This document shows positions 28,337-36,711 of a stretch of DNA of 64,000 nt, piece after piece (positions within the stretch are counted from its first letter, which is position 1; every line of letters begins with the position of its first letter). The notes beneath the pieces were generated by a model. That model was given only the letters and a program-made list of their open reading frames with translations. It searched no databases and was not told the origin of the DNA. Position numbers and translations under genes: made by a program. This stretch comes from Sphaeroforma sirkka (Eukaryota > Opisthokonta > Ichthyosporea > Ichthyophonida), in contig LUCW03000005.1 of NCBI GenBank assembly GCA_001586965.3, positions 131,501-195,500 on the forward strand. The letters run 5' to 3'.

Positions 28337-29023
28337 TCACATAGAGGCGTACTGCAGCTTTGCGTGCGGCACAGCGTGCCAGCAATCGCCCCTTGTCTTG
28401 CGGTCCGGCACTTCCACCTCCATGGCTGACTCGACCTTTGGGTCGGTGACCAACATTGCTGACTCGACCTTCGAGTCGGGCACCTCGCTGTCGAAACAGG
28501 AAACGCGGATCTCTGGAACCCCCTGTGCCAGAGACCCCTGTCCCAGGGACCCCTGTCTCAGCGGCCCGTCCTGCAGCTCGTGGAACGTCTCGTAGACCGT
28601 TGAGAGGCGGCGCCCAACAGTGGGCGGGACCCGCAGCCGTCGAGAGGCCGGTCGGATGCGTCGCTCGTGCAGGGCCGCGACGCGCTTGCGGAACATGACG
28701 CGCAGCGGGTCGTACGCCAGCTTGCGGGCTACGATCACCGGGCCCCCAAACTGCGGGAACGTTTTGTTCGGCGGCAGCTCGGCCGCGTTGGCCGCGACCA
28801 CAAACTCAAACTTGTCGGGCTCGGCGGGAATCACAGATGTCACGGGACACTCGGCCATGAACGCGCGGCAGTCAATGTAGACCGGCTTGGTCTTGAGCAG
28901 GTTCTGCATCATCTCCACGGACAGCCGGTTGGTGCTGAGCAGCAGGCGGCCACATGAGCCAAAGATAGAGAACTTGGTGAGGCTGGACATGTTGAGGTTG
29001 GTGTATCCTGTGGGTGTGCACAT
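28337..29023 (-). CDS. Unknown 228-residue protein
   Basis: Start set at the ATG beginning MCTPTGYTNLNMSS, which leaves a 142-bp divergent promoter region shared with RPB2; a longer frame upstream overlaps the RPB2 start and is less likely. The N-terminal 130 residues look globular (SIFGSCGRLLLS, VYIDCRAFMAECP). The C-terminal part has a near-duplicate GSLGQGSLAQG and the repeat PDSKVESAM / DPKVESAM. No family recognised. Confidence 0.6.
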   Translation of the reverse strand: MCTPTGYTNLNMSSLTKFSIFGSCGRLLLSTNRLSVEMMQNLLKTKPVYIDCRAFMAECPVTSVIPAEPDKFEFVVAANAAELPPNKTFPQFGGPVIVARKLAYDPLRVMFRKRVAALHERRIRPASRRLRVPPTVGRRLSTVYETFHELQDGPLRQGSLGQGSLAQGVPEIRVSCFDSEVPDSKVESAMLVTDPKVESAMEVEVPDRKTRGDCWHAVPHAKLQYASM

Positions 29024-29165
29024 GGGTTGTGGGCTCGTTTTGCTTGTGGCCTTTGCTTTTATACTTTTTATTTCTGATTCTCGCGTGCCAGAAATAAAAA
29101 ACGAATTTTTTTTTTTCAACCCCGTCAATGGCTGGGTTGTATACTTTCCAAAAACAACCCCAGCA

Positions 29166-32100
29166 ATGGAGATTCTCAAGAGCTATCTGCACACGCGGTC
29201 CGTCTACGAGGTCCACCTGAGCTCGTTTGACCTGTTCGTCTCGGAGGGCCTGCGGAACGTCATTGAGACGGAAACGCGCAATGTCATACGGGCCGACAAC
29301 AAGAACTGCGACTTTGCCTTTACCAACATAGTGGTGGAGCGCCCGACCATTGTGGACGACAACCGCAAGATCCACTACCTGACGCCGCGCGAGGCCAAGA
29401 TGCGCGACATCACCTATGATGGCACCGTTTATGTGGATATTCGCATCCAAACAAGCGCCGACAACGTCAGCCAGGTCTGCCGCTACCCGTTTATGAAACT
29501 ACCAATCATGGTGGGCTCCAAGCTGTGCAACACGCGCTACGACTCCCTCCCCACAGTGTCCGAGACCGACCTCAAGGGCTACTTTATCATCCGCGGCAAG
29601 GAGCGCGTGCTCGTGTCGCAGGAGCGCATGGCCTACAACACCCCGCTGTGTCTGCTCAAGCACGGCGCCGTGACGGTGGAGTTGCGCAGCATGTCTGCTG
29701 CCACGTCGCACAGTGCCCTCAACAAGATGCTGCTGTGTGTCAAGGACTTTAACCTGAGTGTGACGTATACTGTGCCGTGTGTCAACCAGACAATATACAT
29801 GTACCAGCTCCTGGGCATGCTGGGCGTTGGCGTCGACGAGTTCTGGGCACACGTCGATCGCCCCGTCGATCAGAAGAACCGTGTGCTGCTGGAGCGCTTC
29901 GTGCGCGGCTACCGCCTGCATCTTGCCGAGGGCGCCCCCCATCCGACGTGCTCCAAGGGGGCGCGGACCAACATTGAGATCAAACGCGTGGTCGAGGAGG
30001 AGCTGTTCCCGCACCTCGGACAGTACATTAAGCGGGACGACTGCGTGATCACCGTGCTCGACATGTTCAACCGCGGGTTCAAGACCCTGATCGGCGCGCG
30101 GCCGCCGGACTCGCGCGACCACTATGCCAACAAGCGCATCGAGGTGTCGGGCACGCTGCTCAAGAGCCTGTTCAAGATCTCGTTCAAGCGGTTCGCGCGC
30201 AACATTGCCACCTCCAGCAACGCCAACATCTCGCTCGCCAACATCCTTAGTCGGTACAACAACCTGACCAAGTGCATCCAGTACAGCTTCAGCACCGGCA
30301 ACTGGTGCGCGATCCGCTCCACGTACGTGCGGGCGGGCGTCTCGCAGATCCTGGGCCGCATAAGCTACACCAGCGCCCTGAGCTACATGAAGCGCGTCGT
30401 GCAGCCGTGCAGCAAGGAGCTCAAGAACTCGGACGTGCGCAGCGTGCACTTCTCGGGCAACTTTTTCATTGACCACTGCGAGACGCCGGAGGGCGCCACC
30501 GTCGGCCTCGTCAAGAACTTTGCGCTGACCACCGAGGTGACGGAGGAGCAGAACTTTACACATGTTTTGATGACGCTGCGGCGGCTGGTGGACGGCCTCG
30601 GCACCGAACGCACCGCCCCGGGGCCCATCAAGGTCGCGACAACAATCGTGACGCTCAACAACCGGCCCGTGTTTGTGCTCGACGACTCCCCGGACGCCTT
30701 CCTGGAGGTCTTCCGCGAGTGGCGCACGCGCAGGCTGGTGCACCCGCACACCTCGGTGCACATTACCGGGCGCAGAACCATCAGTATCCTGTGCGACGAG
30801 GGCCGCATGATCCGGCCGCTCATTGACATTGGGGCCCGCCAGCGGCTGAAAGACATTCTCGGCCGGGACAGGGCCGGGGTGGTCAGGAAACACACCGACA
30901 GCCTGTTTGACGAGCTCGAGGCCGAGGGCGTCATCGTGTACCGCAGCGTGGACGAACTCGAGAACGTGATTGTCGCCATGGTTGCCAGCGACATTACCGC
31001 CGCCACACGGTACATGGAAATCCACCCCGCGGCGCTGCTGGGTGTCATAAGCTCCATTGTGCCGTTTGTTGAGACGAACCAATCGCCGCGAATTACGTAC
31101 TACACGAATATGGGGAAGCAGGCGATCTCGTGGCTGTACGACAGCCTCGAGGACGCGTGCGAGACCACGACGCACTATCTGGTGAACGGCCAGGTCCCCA
31201 TTGTCGACAGCGACGTGTCCAGCGCGCTGTACCTGGACCGCATGGTGTCGGGGAACAACACGTTAGTGGCCATTATGCCGTACATGGGGTTCAACCAGGA
31301 AGACGCGATCATCATGTCCAAGTCGGCCATTGACAAGGGCATGTTCTACGCGTACACGATGCGCACGGTGACCGTGGACGACATCTCGCTCGCGCAGGAA
31401 AAATGTGTCACCATTGGCTTGCCTCTCGAGGTATACCGCAAGAAGCACTTTGACTTTAGTGCGCTGGACCCAGACACGGGCATTGTGCGGATCGGGACCA
31501 AGTTGCGCGTCGACACAGTGCTGGTGGGCCGGTATGCGCAGGTCGGGGATGCGGTCGTGGACACATCGGTTGCCTTTGCCACCAAGGACCGGTTTCCCGT
31601 CGTCCATGACACGATTACGTTTAAGACGAAAAAGGGTCAAAATTGTGTAAAGATAATAATAAGAGAGCTGCGGGTGCCCGAGGTCGGCGATAAGTTCTGC
31701 TCGCGATCGGCGCAGAAGAGCACCGTCGGACTGATTGTGTCGCACGAGGACATGCCCTTTACGGCCGACGGCGTCATCCCGGACCTCATCCTCAACCCGT
31801 GCGCGCTGCCGTCGCGCATGACGCTGAGCCAGATCCTCGAGGGCGCGCACAGCATCGCTGCTCTGACTGCTGGTTTTAGTCGATCGAAAAAAACCGCTTG
31901 GAACGGGTCGGAAAATTACATAGAGGATGCCAAGGCGGAGCTGCTGGCCGCCGGGTACAGCTCAGAGGGGACGTGCATCATGTATGATGGGACGACGGGA
32001 CTGAAGATCGAGACGCCGATTTTTATGGCGCCGACATTCTACCACCGGCTGAAGCACCTGGTTGCCGACAAGATCTACAGCCGGTCGGTGGGGTCGGTGA

Positions 32101-32417
32101 AGGCCATTACACGTCAGCCGTTGAGTGGGAGGTCGAGCAACGGCGCTCTGAGACTAGGGGAAATGGAGCTGAGCTGCCTGTCGGCGCACGGGGCGTCGTC
32201 GATGCTGGTGGACAAGGCGCTCGAGTGCAGCGACAAGTACTCGATGGTGATTTGTTCGGCGTGCGGCAACATAGTCAACTCGCAACGGGACAGCTGCGCG
32301 GTCTGCGATACCTCGGAGACGGTGCGGATTGTGATTCCGTACGTGTTCAAGCTGCTGATGCACAACCTGGCGGCGCTGGGGGTTACAACCAAGATTTTCC
32401 CGAAGATCCGGGCGTAG
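29166..32417 (+). CDS. RPB2: DNA-directed RNA polymerase II second subunit (RPB2-like)
   Basis: A 1083-residue catalytic subunit that builds the transcription machinery with a viral RPB1, which is not in this window. Hallmarks appear in order: GYFIIRGKERVLVSQ near residue 138, HCETPEGATVGLVKNFAL near 437, MGFNQEDAIIMSKSA near 707, GDKFCSRSAQKSTVG near 841, the ITRQPLSGRSSNGALRLGEME block near 980, and a C-terminal zinc site (CSACGN then CAVC) near 1030. The start is the ATG giving normal RPB2 length; the open frame extends upstream but would overlap the divergent gene. The active-site loop keeps both lysines of GDK and QK but lacks the usual RHGQKG form. Viral transcription outside full host control is implied. 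Confidence 0.95.
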   Translation: MEILKSYLHTRSVYEVHLSSFDLFVSEGLRNVIETETRNVIRADNKNCDFAFTNIVVERPTIVDDNRKIHYLTPREAKMRDITYDGTVYVDIRIQTSADNVSQVCRYPFMKLPIMVGSKLCNTRYDSLPTVSETDLKGYFIIRGKERVLVSQERMAYNTPLCLLKHGAVTVELRSMSAATSHSALNKMLLCVKDFNLSVTYTVPCVNQTIYMYQLLGMLGVGVDEFWAHVDRPVDQKNRVLLERFVRGYRLHLAEGAPHPTCSKGARTNIEIKRVVEEELFPHLGQYIKRDDCVITVLDMFNRGFKTLIGARPPDSRDHYANKRIEVSGTLLKSLFKISFKRFARNIATSSNANISLANILSRYNNLTKCIQYSFSTGNWCAIRSTYVRAGVSQILGRISYTSALSYMKRVVQPCSKELKNSDVRSVHFSGNFFIDHCETPEGATVGLVKNFALTTEVTEEQNFTHVLMTLRRLVDGLGTERTAPGPIKVATTIVTLNNRPVFVLDDSPDAFLEVFREWRTRRLVHPHTSVHITGRRTISILCDEGRMIRPLIDIGARQRLKDILGRDRAGVVRKHTDSLFDELEAEGVIVYRSVDELENVIVAMVASDITAATRYMEIHPAALLGVISSIVPFVETNQSPRITYYTNMGKQAISWLYDSLEDACETTTHYLVNGQVPIVDSDVSSALYLDRMVSGNNTLVAIMPYMGFNQEDAIIMSKSAIDKGMFYAYTMRTVTVDDISLAQEKCVTIGLPLEVYRKKHFDFSALDPDTGIVRIGTKLRVDTVLVGRYAQVGDAVVDTSVAFATKDRFPVVHDTITFKTKKGQNCVKIIIRELRVPEVGDKFCSRSAQKSTVGLIVSHEDMPFTADGVIPDLILNPCALPSRMTLSQILEGAHSIAALTAGFSRSKKTAWNGSENYIEDAKAELLAAGYSSEGTCIMYDGTTGLKIETPIFMAPTFYHRLKHLVADKIYSRSVGSVKAITRQPLSGRSSNGALRLGEMELSCLSAHGASSMLVDKALECSDKYSMVICSACGNIVNSQRDSCAVCDTSETVRIVIPYVFKLLMHNLAALGVTTKIFPKIRA

Positions 32418-32489
32418 AATTAAAAAAAATCATTATACTGTGTCCAATAGGATCACGTCACGTGAGCCAGTTGATTTACTCACAGACAG

Positions 32490-32576
32490 ATTACAAAATT
32501 ACAAAATTACAAAATTACAAAATTACAAAATTATATATAATGTTATGATTTTTCATTTTATCGCTCACTTTCTAGC
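32490..32576 (+). promoter_or_regulatory. 8-bp repeat run, TATA box and TCACTTTC element
   Basis: Six copies of an ACAAAATT-type octamer lead into TATATATAA at about 32533-32540, with GCTCACTTTCTAG about 30 bp later. The ATG at 32599 follows. Confidence 0.6.
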
Positions 32577-32598
32577 GAGTTAGTTTTCTTATACATCA

Positions 32599-34332
32599 AT
32601 GTCCACCATGCAGTCACCAGTGTACCCAGACGGCACAACCAAAGGCAAATCACCTGTTGTCGCGGTCCAGCTCAAGAGGGCCCGGTCCGAGTCTGGGGAG
32701 TCGAGCAGCGCGACGGCGTCAGACGACTCCCAGTCGACATCGGGTCTGGCTTCTGAGCGCAAACGCGCGAAGGCCACACACGTTTGCGAGGTTTGCAGTA
32801 AGTCGTTCGCAACCCCTTCTAAACTCGAAAGACATATGCACATGCACACGGGAGAACAACCATTCGCGTGTGATTTCGCTAGTTGCGATAAAAAGTTCGC
32901 ACAGGCTTCTAATCTTAAAACCCACATTAGAACCCACACGGGGGAGAAACCGTTCGTGTGTGGCTTCGATAGTTGTGATAAAAAGTTCGCGCGATCTTGT
33001 GATCTTAAAACGCATATACGTGTACACACGGGAGAGAAATCGTTTGTATGTGGCTTCGAAAGTTGTGATAAAAAGTTCGCACTGGCTTCTAATCTTAAAA
33101 CCCACATTAGAACCCACACGGGGGAGAAACCGTTCATGTGTGATTTTACCGACTGTGGCTGGAAGTTCGCACAGTCTTCTAGTCTCAGCAATCACATAAA
33201 AACACACTCGCCGTGTGTCCACTGCAACAACCCCGGATCATTGGCCGGCATTGACGCGTGTGCCGACTGCGCCGGGACCCGATTGGAAATCTACGGATGC
33301 ACTGTCGCCAATTGTCACCGTCTCGGGACGCGTGGTCCCGAAGACGCGCGTATCTGCCAGGCTCACCACAGTAATGGCGTGTGCGCGTGTACATCACCCT
33401 GCCTGTCCAAGGCCGCCGGCGCCTGTTTTAACTGCATCGCGGACGACAGCCCCCAGCTCCACCAGTTGGGCCTAGCCTGCTCCGTGGACAGCGCGAAGGT
33501 CTGCACTCCCAACGCGACCGTGTGTAGCGCGTGTGTCATCGAGTATGGCCTCCAGGACGCGTCGATGGAGTCGCTGGCTATCAATACCGTTGCTCTAATC
33601 TTAGGTATGGACACTCGATCCATCTTTATGACGCGCGAGGTCATCATCAAGGCCTGTAACCCGTCCAAGAACGCGTGTGCCACTGTGAACGGCGGGGCCC
33701 GAGGCGACTGGGGGCTCCGTGGCCTGAACTGCATCAATTTCATCGAAATCGACGACGCCAAGGGCCACCGGGATTATGATGAAGTCAGAGAGATTGCCCG
33801 CCTCAATCTTTTGGACGGCATGCGAAACGGTGGATACAACGAGACTGGCCAGGACCTCACGATTGGGTGCACGCGCTTCAGCGGCGAGTTTGGCTGGGGG
33901 CTCGAGCAGCTCCGCGGCTTTGCGCAGGTGGTGCGCGACTCGAACCGGGTCCTCGAGGAGAACCCGTCAGACCGGATGCGCCTTGTCATGTGCAACTTCA
34001 AAGAGAACAACAAGTTCCGCGGGGCAATGCGATCGACGGGCCAGGATTACGATATAAATAACGATGAGTACACTGACGAGGTTGTCCTGGACGACGACAT
34101 CGCCCAGTGGACATGGGCCTCTGACGAGCACAGGACAGCCGCTGAGCGCGAGGCCCGCCACATGGAGGTCCTGCATACGATGAAGAACTCCGGCCTCTGT
34201 ATATGCGCCTCACAGCTTGGAACAACACGGGAGCGCATATGCACGGGCAAGGTGACGAAGACGGGCGAGATATTCTGCAACCACTGTCTGAAAAAACCTA
34301 AGGCGAAAAGAGTGATATTTGACCGCAAATGA
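32599..34332 (+). CDS. C2H2 zinc-finger protein with Cys-rich C-terminal region
   Basis: A 577-residue protein. Residues 63-203 hold five C2H2 fingers with near-perfect TGEKPF linkers; fingers 2-4 are close copies of one another and show local duplication at DNA level. Downstream are Cys/His clusters (CVHCNN, CADCAG, CQAHHS, CACTSPC) and a final Cys-rich end (CICASQ to CNHC), flanking an unrecognised domain of about 300 residues. The N-terminal 60 residues are Ser-rich with a KRAR basic patch. Sequence-specific DNA binding and a regulatory role are inferred; the fingers resemble eukaryotic TFIIIA-type fingers and may be host-derived. The TATA/TCAC promoter suggests early expression. Confidence 0.8.
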   Translation: MSTMQSPVYPDGTTKGKSPVVAVQLKRARSESGESSSATASDDSQSTSGLASERKRAKATHVCEVCSKSFATPSKLERHMHMHTGEQPFACDFASCDKKFAQASNLKTHIRTHTGEKPFVCGFDSCDKKFARSCDLKTHIRVHTGEKSFVCGFESCDKKFALASNLKTHIRTHTGEKPFMCDFTDCGWKFAQSSSLSNHIKTHSPCVHCNNPGSLAGIDACADCAGTRLEIYGCTVANCHRLGTRGPEDARICQAHHSNGVCACTSPCLSKAAGACFNCIADDSPQLHQLGLACSVDSAKVCTPNATVCSACVIEYGLQDASMESLAINTVALILGMDTRSIFMTREVIIKACNPSKNACATVNGGARGDWGLRGLNCINFIEIDDAKGHRDYDEVREIARLNLLDGMRNGGYNETGQDLTIGCTRFSGEFGWGLEQLRGFAQVVRDSNRVLEENPSDRMRLVMCNFKENNKFRGAMRSTGQDYDINNDEYTDEVVLDDDIAQWTWASDEHRTAAEREARHMEVLHTMKNSGLCICASQLGTTRERICTGKVTKTGEIFCNHCLKKPKAKRVIFDRK

Positions 34333-34440
34333 TTTTGTACATATGAAAATTGTTTATAGGACATTGTACATACGAACATTGTATATAGGAACAACATTGT
34401 AAATAAAACTTGTACATAGGAAAATTTTTTATTTACGTGT
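34333..34440. repeat. Short A/T-rich repeats
   Basis: Degenerate copies of ACATTGTACATA and TATAGGA fill the gap between convergent genes. They could serve transcript ending; AATAAA is present once. Confidence 0.5.
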
Positions 34441-34453
34441 AGTGTCAGACGAA

Positions 34454-34768
34454 CTAGGCCTTTCGGGATCGTTTGCGCGCCGGGGCCTGCAGGGCCAGCT
34501 CAATGAGCTGCGCCTGTGATGCGGCGAGTGCCTCCTCTGCAACCAGGCGTGCGTCCTCCGAAGCCTTCCGCGAAGCCTCGAGTCTTTCCTCAGAAGCCCT
34601 GTGTGCTTCCCACGAAGCTCTGTATCTTTCCTCGGAAGCCTTGAGTCTTTCCTCAGAGGCCTTGAGGGTTGAACGGAGAATTTCGTTCTCCCGAGCAGCC
34701 AGATCCGCGATCCGACTAGTCACGCGGTCCAACTCAGCCGCCAGCTGAGATTCGGTAGTGGGGGCCAT
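34454..34768 (-). CDS. Short coiled-coil protein sharing the tail of the 34843 gene
   Basis: A 104-residue, almost wholly coiled-coil protein with near repeats of KASEERLKASEERYRAS. Its end LIELALQAPARKRSRKA closely matches the end LMDFALQAPARKRARKD of the neighbouring 359-residue BRO/T5orf172-like protein, but it lacks the BRO-like and nuclease domains. It looks like a shortened sibling that could pair with the large protein through the coiled coil (inference). Confidence 0.7.
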   Translation of the reverse strand: MAPTTESQLAAELDRVTSRIADLAARENEILRSTLKASEERLKASEERYRASWEAHRASEERLEASRKASEDARLVAEEALAASQAQLIELALQAPARKRSRKA

Positions 34769-34842
34769 TGTGCAATTGTTTTTCGATTTTTATTAACGTT
34801 AACTTAATATATACACGAGTTTTTTTGTAGTGTCGAGACAGA

Positions 34843-35922
34843 CTAGTCCTTTCGAGCTCGCTTACGTGCGGGGGCCTGAAGGGCAAAATCCATGAGTTGA
34901 TCGCGAGCGTCATCGTATTTTCTGGTCAGTTCGAGGTACGCCGCACGCATATCGTCAGAGGCTCTGTGTGCACTGGTGAGCTCTGCGTTCAGCCTTTCAA
35001 TAACCTGGCGGTTTGCCTGCTCCGTCAGCAATACGCGTTCATCGGCAGCCCTCAGGTCTCGGCGGACCAGCTCGTTCTCAGCATCCAGGTCTCTGCGGAC
35101 CAGCTCATGGTCTGCTATCAACTTGTCCAAATTCACACTCTTGGCTCCAAAATCACGACACTCATTGTAGAGCTGGTCCACCAGTCCGTCGGCCAGCGTG
35201 GCTGAAACAGCAAATACCTCTCTTTGCTTCTTCAGTGGAAATCGGACTGTCGCCGAGTGCTTGCTGACAATGTCTGCGATAGCAGCCTCGGCGGCGGCGA
35301 TGGAGCCCTGGTGGATATACATGGCAAACGCGAGAGTGGACCCCGGGAACCCATTGTCGTGTTCTCCGAGACGGCGATGTAGATTGTCGCTCCGGCCAAA
35401 CTTGTATACGCGATAGTCGTCTTCTAGATTCTCTGGAAGAGTGTCGCAGAGGCCCTTCAAGTCGCGGACTGTGCCGGCGTATATCAGGTATACACCACCG
35501 GGTATGGGTGAGCCCACGTTGGAGCCTCGCAGCGACAGCTGTAGGGACGGGGCAGACAGCTCAACGATCTTGGCTACGTCTTTGGTGGTGTACGCAGCTA
35601 CAATACCCATCGCCCATTTTGCGTATCCTGTGGCCTGACCTCGCCTTGTGGATAGGATGTAGATCATGAACCCATATGTATCGAGGTAGACGGCAAGTGT
35701 CCCGCTGACTCTGATTTTTACACGATTATCGTGGGGGACATTATTGTAAATATAGCCCACTTTGGTTACGTCGACTAAGTTTGCGATATCTTTCGCCGAG
35801 AAAAAGGTCTCCGACGCTGTGCGGTCGCCGACTACGTGAATCGATGATAGTTCAACTGCATCGGGTGTGTCAGTTTCAATTGTCGGAGGACATTGTTCGA
35901 TGATGCGCCATTCAGTATCCAT
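34843..35922 (-). CDS. BRO/MSV199-like plus T5orf172 (GIY-YIG-like) protein
   Basis: A 359-residue protein. Residues about 40-110 resemble the BRO/MSV199 DNA-binding module (FFSAKDIANLVDVTK, later AKWAMGIV). Residues 142-240 fit the T5orf172/GIY-YIG fold: GGVYLIYAG, then YKFGRSDNLHRRLGEH with the expected Arg183-184 region, then a KQREVFAV block. Residues 260-345 are coiled coil with a repeated ELVRRDL unit. The end is a basic QAPARKRARKD tail. Such fusions are frequent multigene families of NCLDVs and insect viruses; DNA binding or nicking is expected but unproven. Confidence 0.75.
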   Translation of the reverse strand: MDTEWRIIEQCPPTIETDTPDAVELSSIHVVGDRTASETFFSAKDIANLVDVTKVGYIYNNVPHDNRVKIRVSGTLAVYLDTYGFMIYILSTRRGQATGYAKWAMGIVAAYTTKDVAKIVELSAPSLQLSLRGSNVGSPIPGGVYLIYAGTVRDLKGLCDTLPENLEDDYRVYKFGRSDNLHRRLGEHDNGFPGSTLAFAMYIHQGSIAAAEAAIADIVSKHSATVRFPLKKQREVFAVSATLADGLVDQLYNECRDFGAKSVNLDKLIADHELVRRDLDAENELVRRDLRAADERVLLTEQANRQVIERLNAELTSAHRASDDMRAAYLELTRKYDDARDQLMDFALQAPARKRARKD

Positions 35923-36002
35923 TTTTGCGTTTCGGGAGTAGGATGAATGTTGGTCTATAACATTTTCTTTTTAGGATTGTCAATTTCGTTTTTATTTTAC
36001 AA

Positions 36003-36640
36003 CCCACCCATGTCATTTTGCGACCTAGGGCAGGTCATAAAACAGACCACCCATGTCATTTTGCGACCTAGGGCAGGTCATAAAACAGACCACCCATGTC
36101 ATTTTGCGACCTAGGGCAGGTCATAAAACAGACCACCCATGTCATTTTGCGACCTAGGGCAGGTCATAAAACAGACCACCCATGTCATTTTGCGACCTAG
36201 GGCAGGTCATAAAACAGACCACCCATGTCATTTTGCGACCTAGGGCAGGTCATAAAACAGACCACCCATGTCATTTTGCGACCTAGGGCAGGTCATAAAA
36301 CAGACCACCCATGTCATTTTGCGACCTAGGGCAGGTCATAAAACAGACCACCCATGTCATTTTGCGACCTAGGGCAGGTCATAAAACAGACCACCCATGT
36401 CATTTTGCGACCTAGGGCAGGTCATAAAACAGACCACCCATGTCATTTTGCGACCTAGGGCAGGTCATAAAACAGACCACCCATGTCATTTTGCGACCTA
36501 GGGCAGGTCATAAAACAGACCAGCCATATCATTTTGCGACCTAGGGCAGGTCATAAAACAGACCAGCCATGTCATTTTGCGACCTAGGGCAGGTCATAAA
36601 ACAGACCAGCCATGTCATTTTGCGACCTAGGGCAGGTCAT
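36003..36640. repeat. 43-bp palindromic iteron array, about 15 copies
   Basis: CCCATGTCATTTTGCGACCT recurs exactly every 43 bp from about 36007 to 36609. Each unit contains TTTTGCGACCT, AGGGC, AGGTCATAAAA, an imperfect inverted repeat of 11-base arms around a 5-base centre. Copies are almost identical except the last three, which read CCAGCC. It has no gene and lies between the BRO-like gene and the fibre genes. The layout resembles the hr/iteron arrays that act as enhancers or replication origins in other large viruses (inference). Confidence 0.9.
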
Positions 36641-36711
36641 CAGCAACGCGGCTCAAGAGACATATCCTGTTGTTCTCGTGTGTGAGATTGAACTACGACT
36701 ACATACCATTT

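Noticed and set aside
29499-31175. 558-codon open frame antisense to RPB2
   Set aside because: It is a His/Val/Arg-rich shadow of a GC-rich gene with clear conserved motifs on the plus strand.
36003-36640. CRISPR array
   Set aside because: The entire 43-bp unit is repeated with no variable spacer, and no cas-type gene is nearby.
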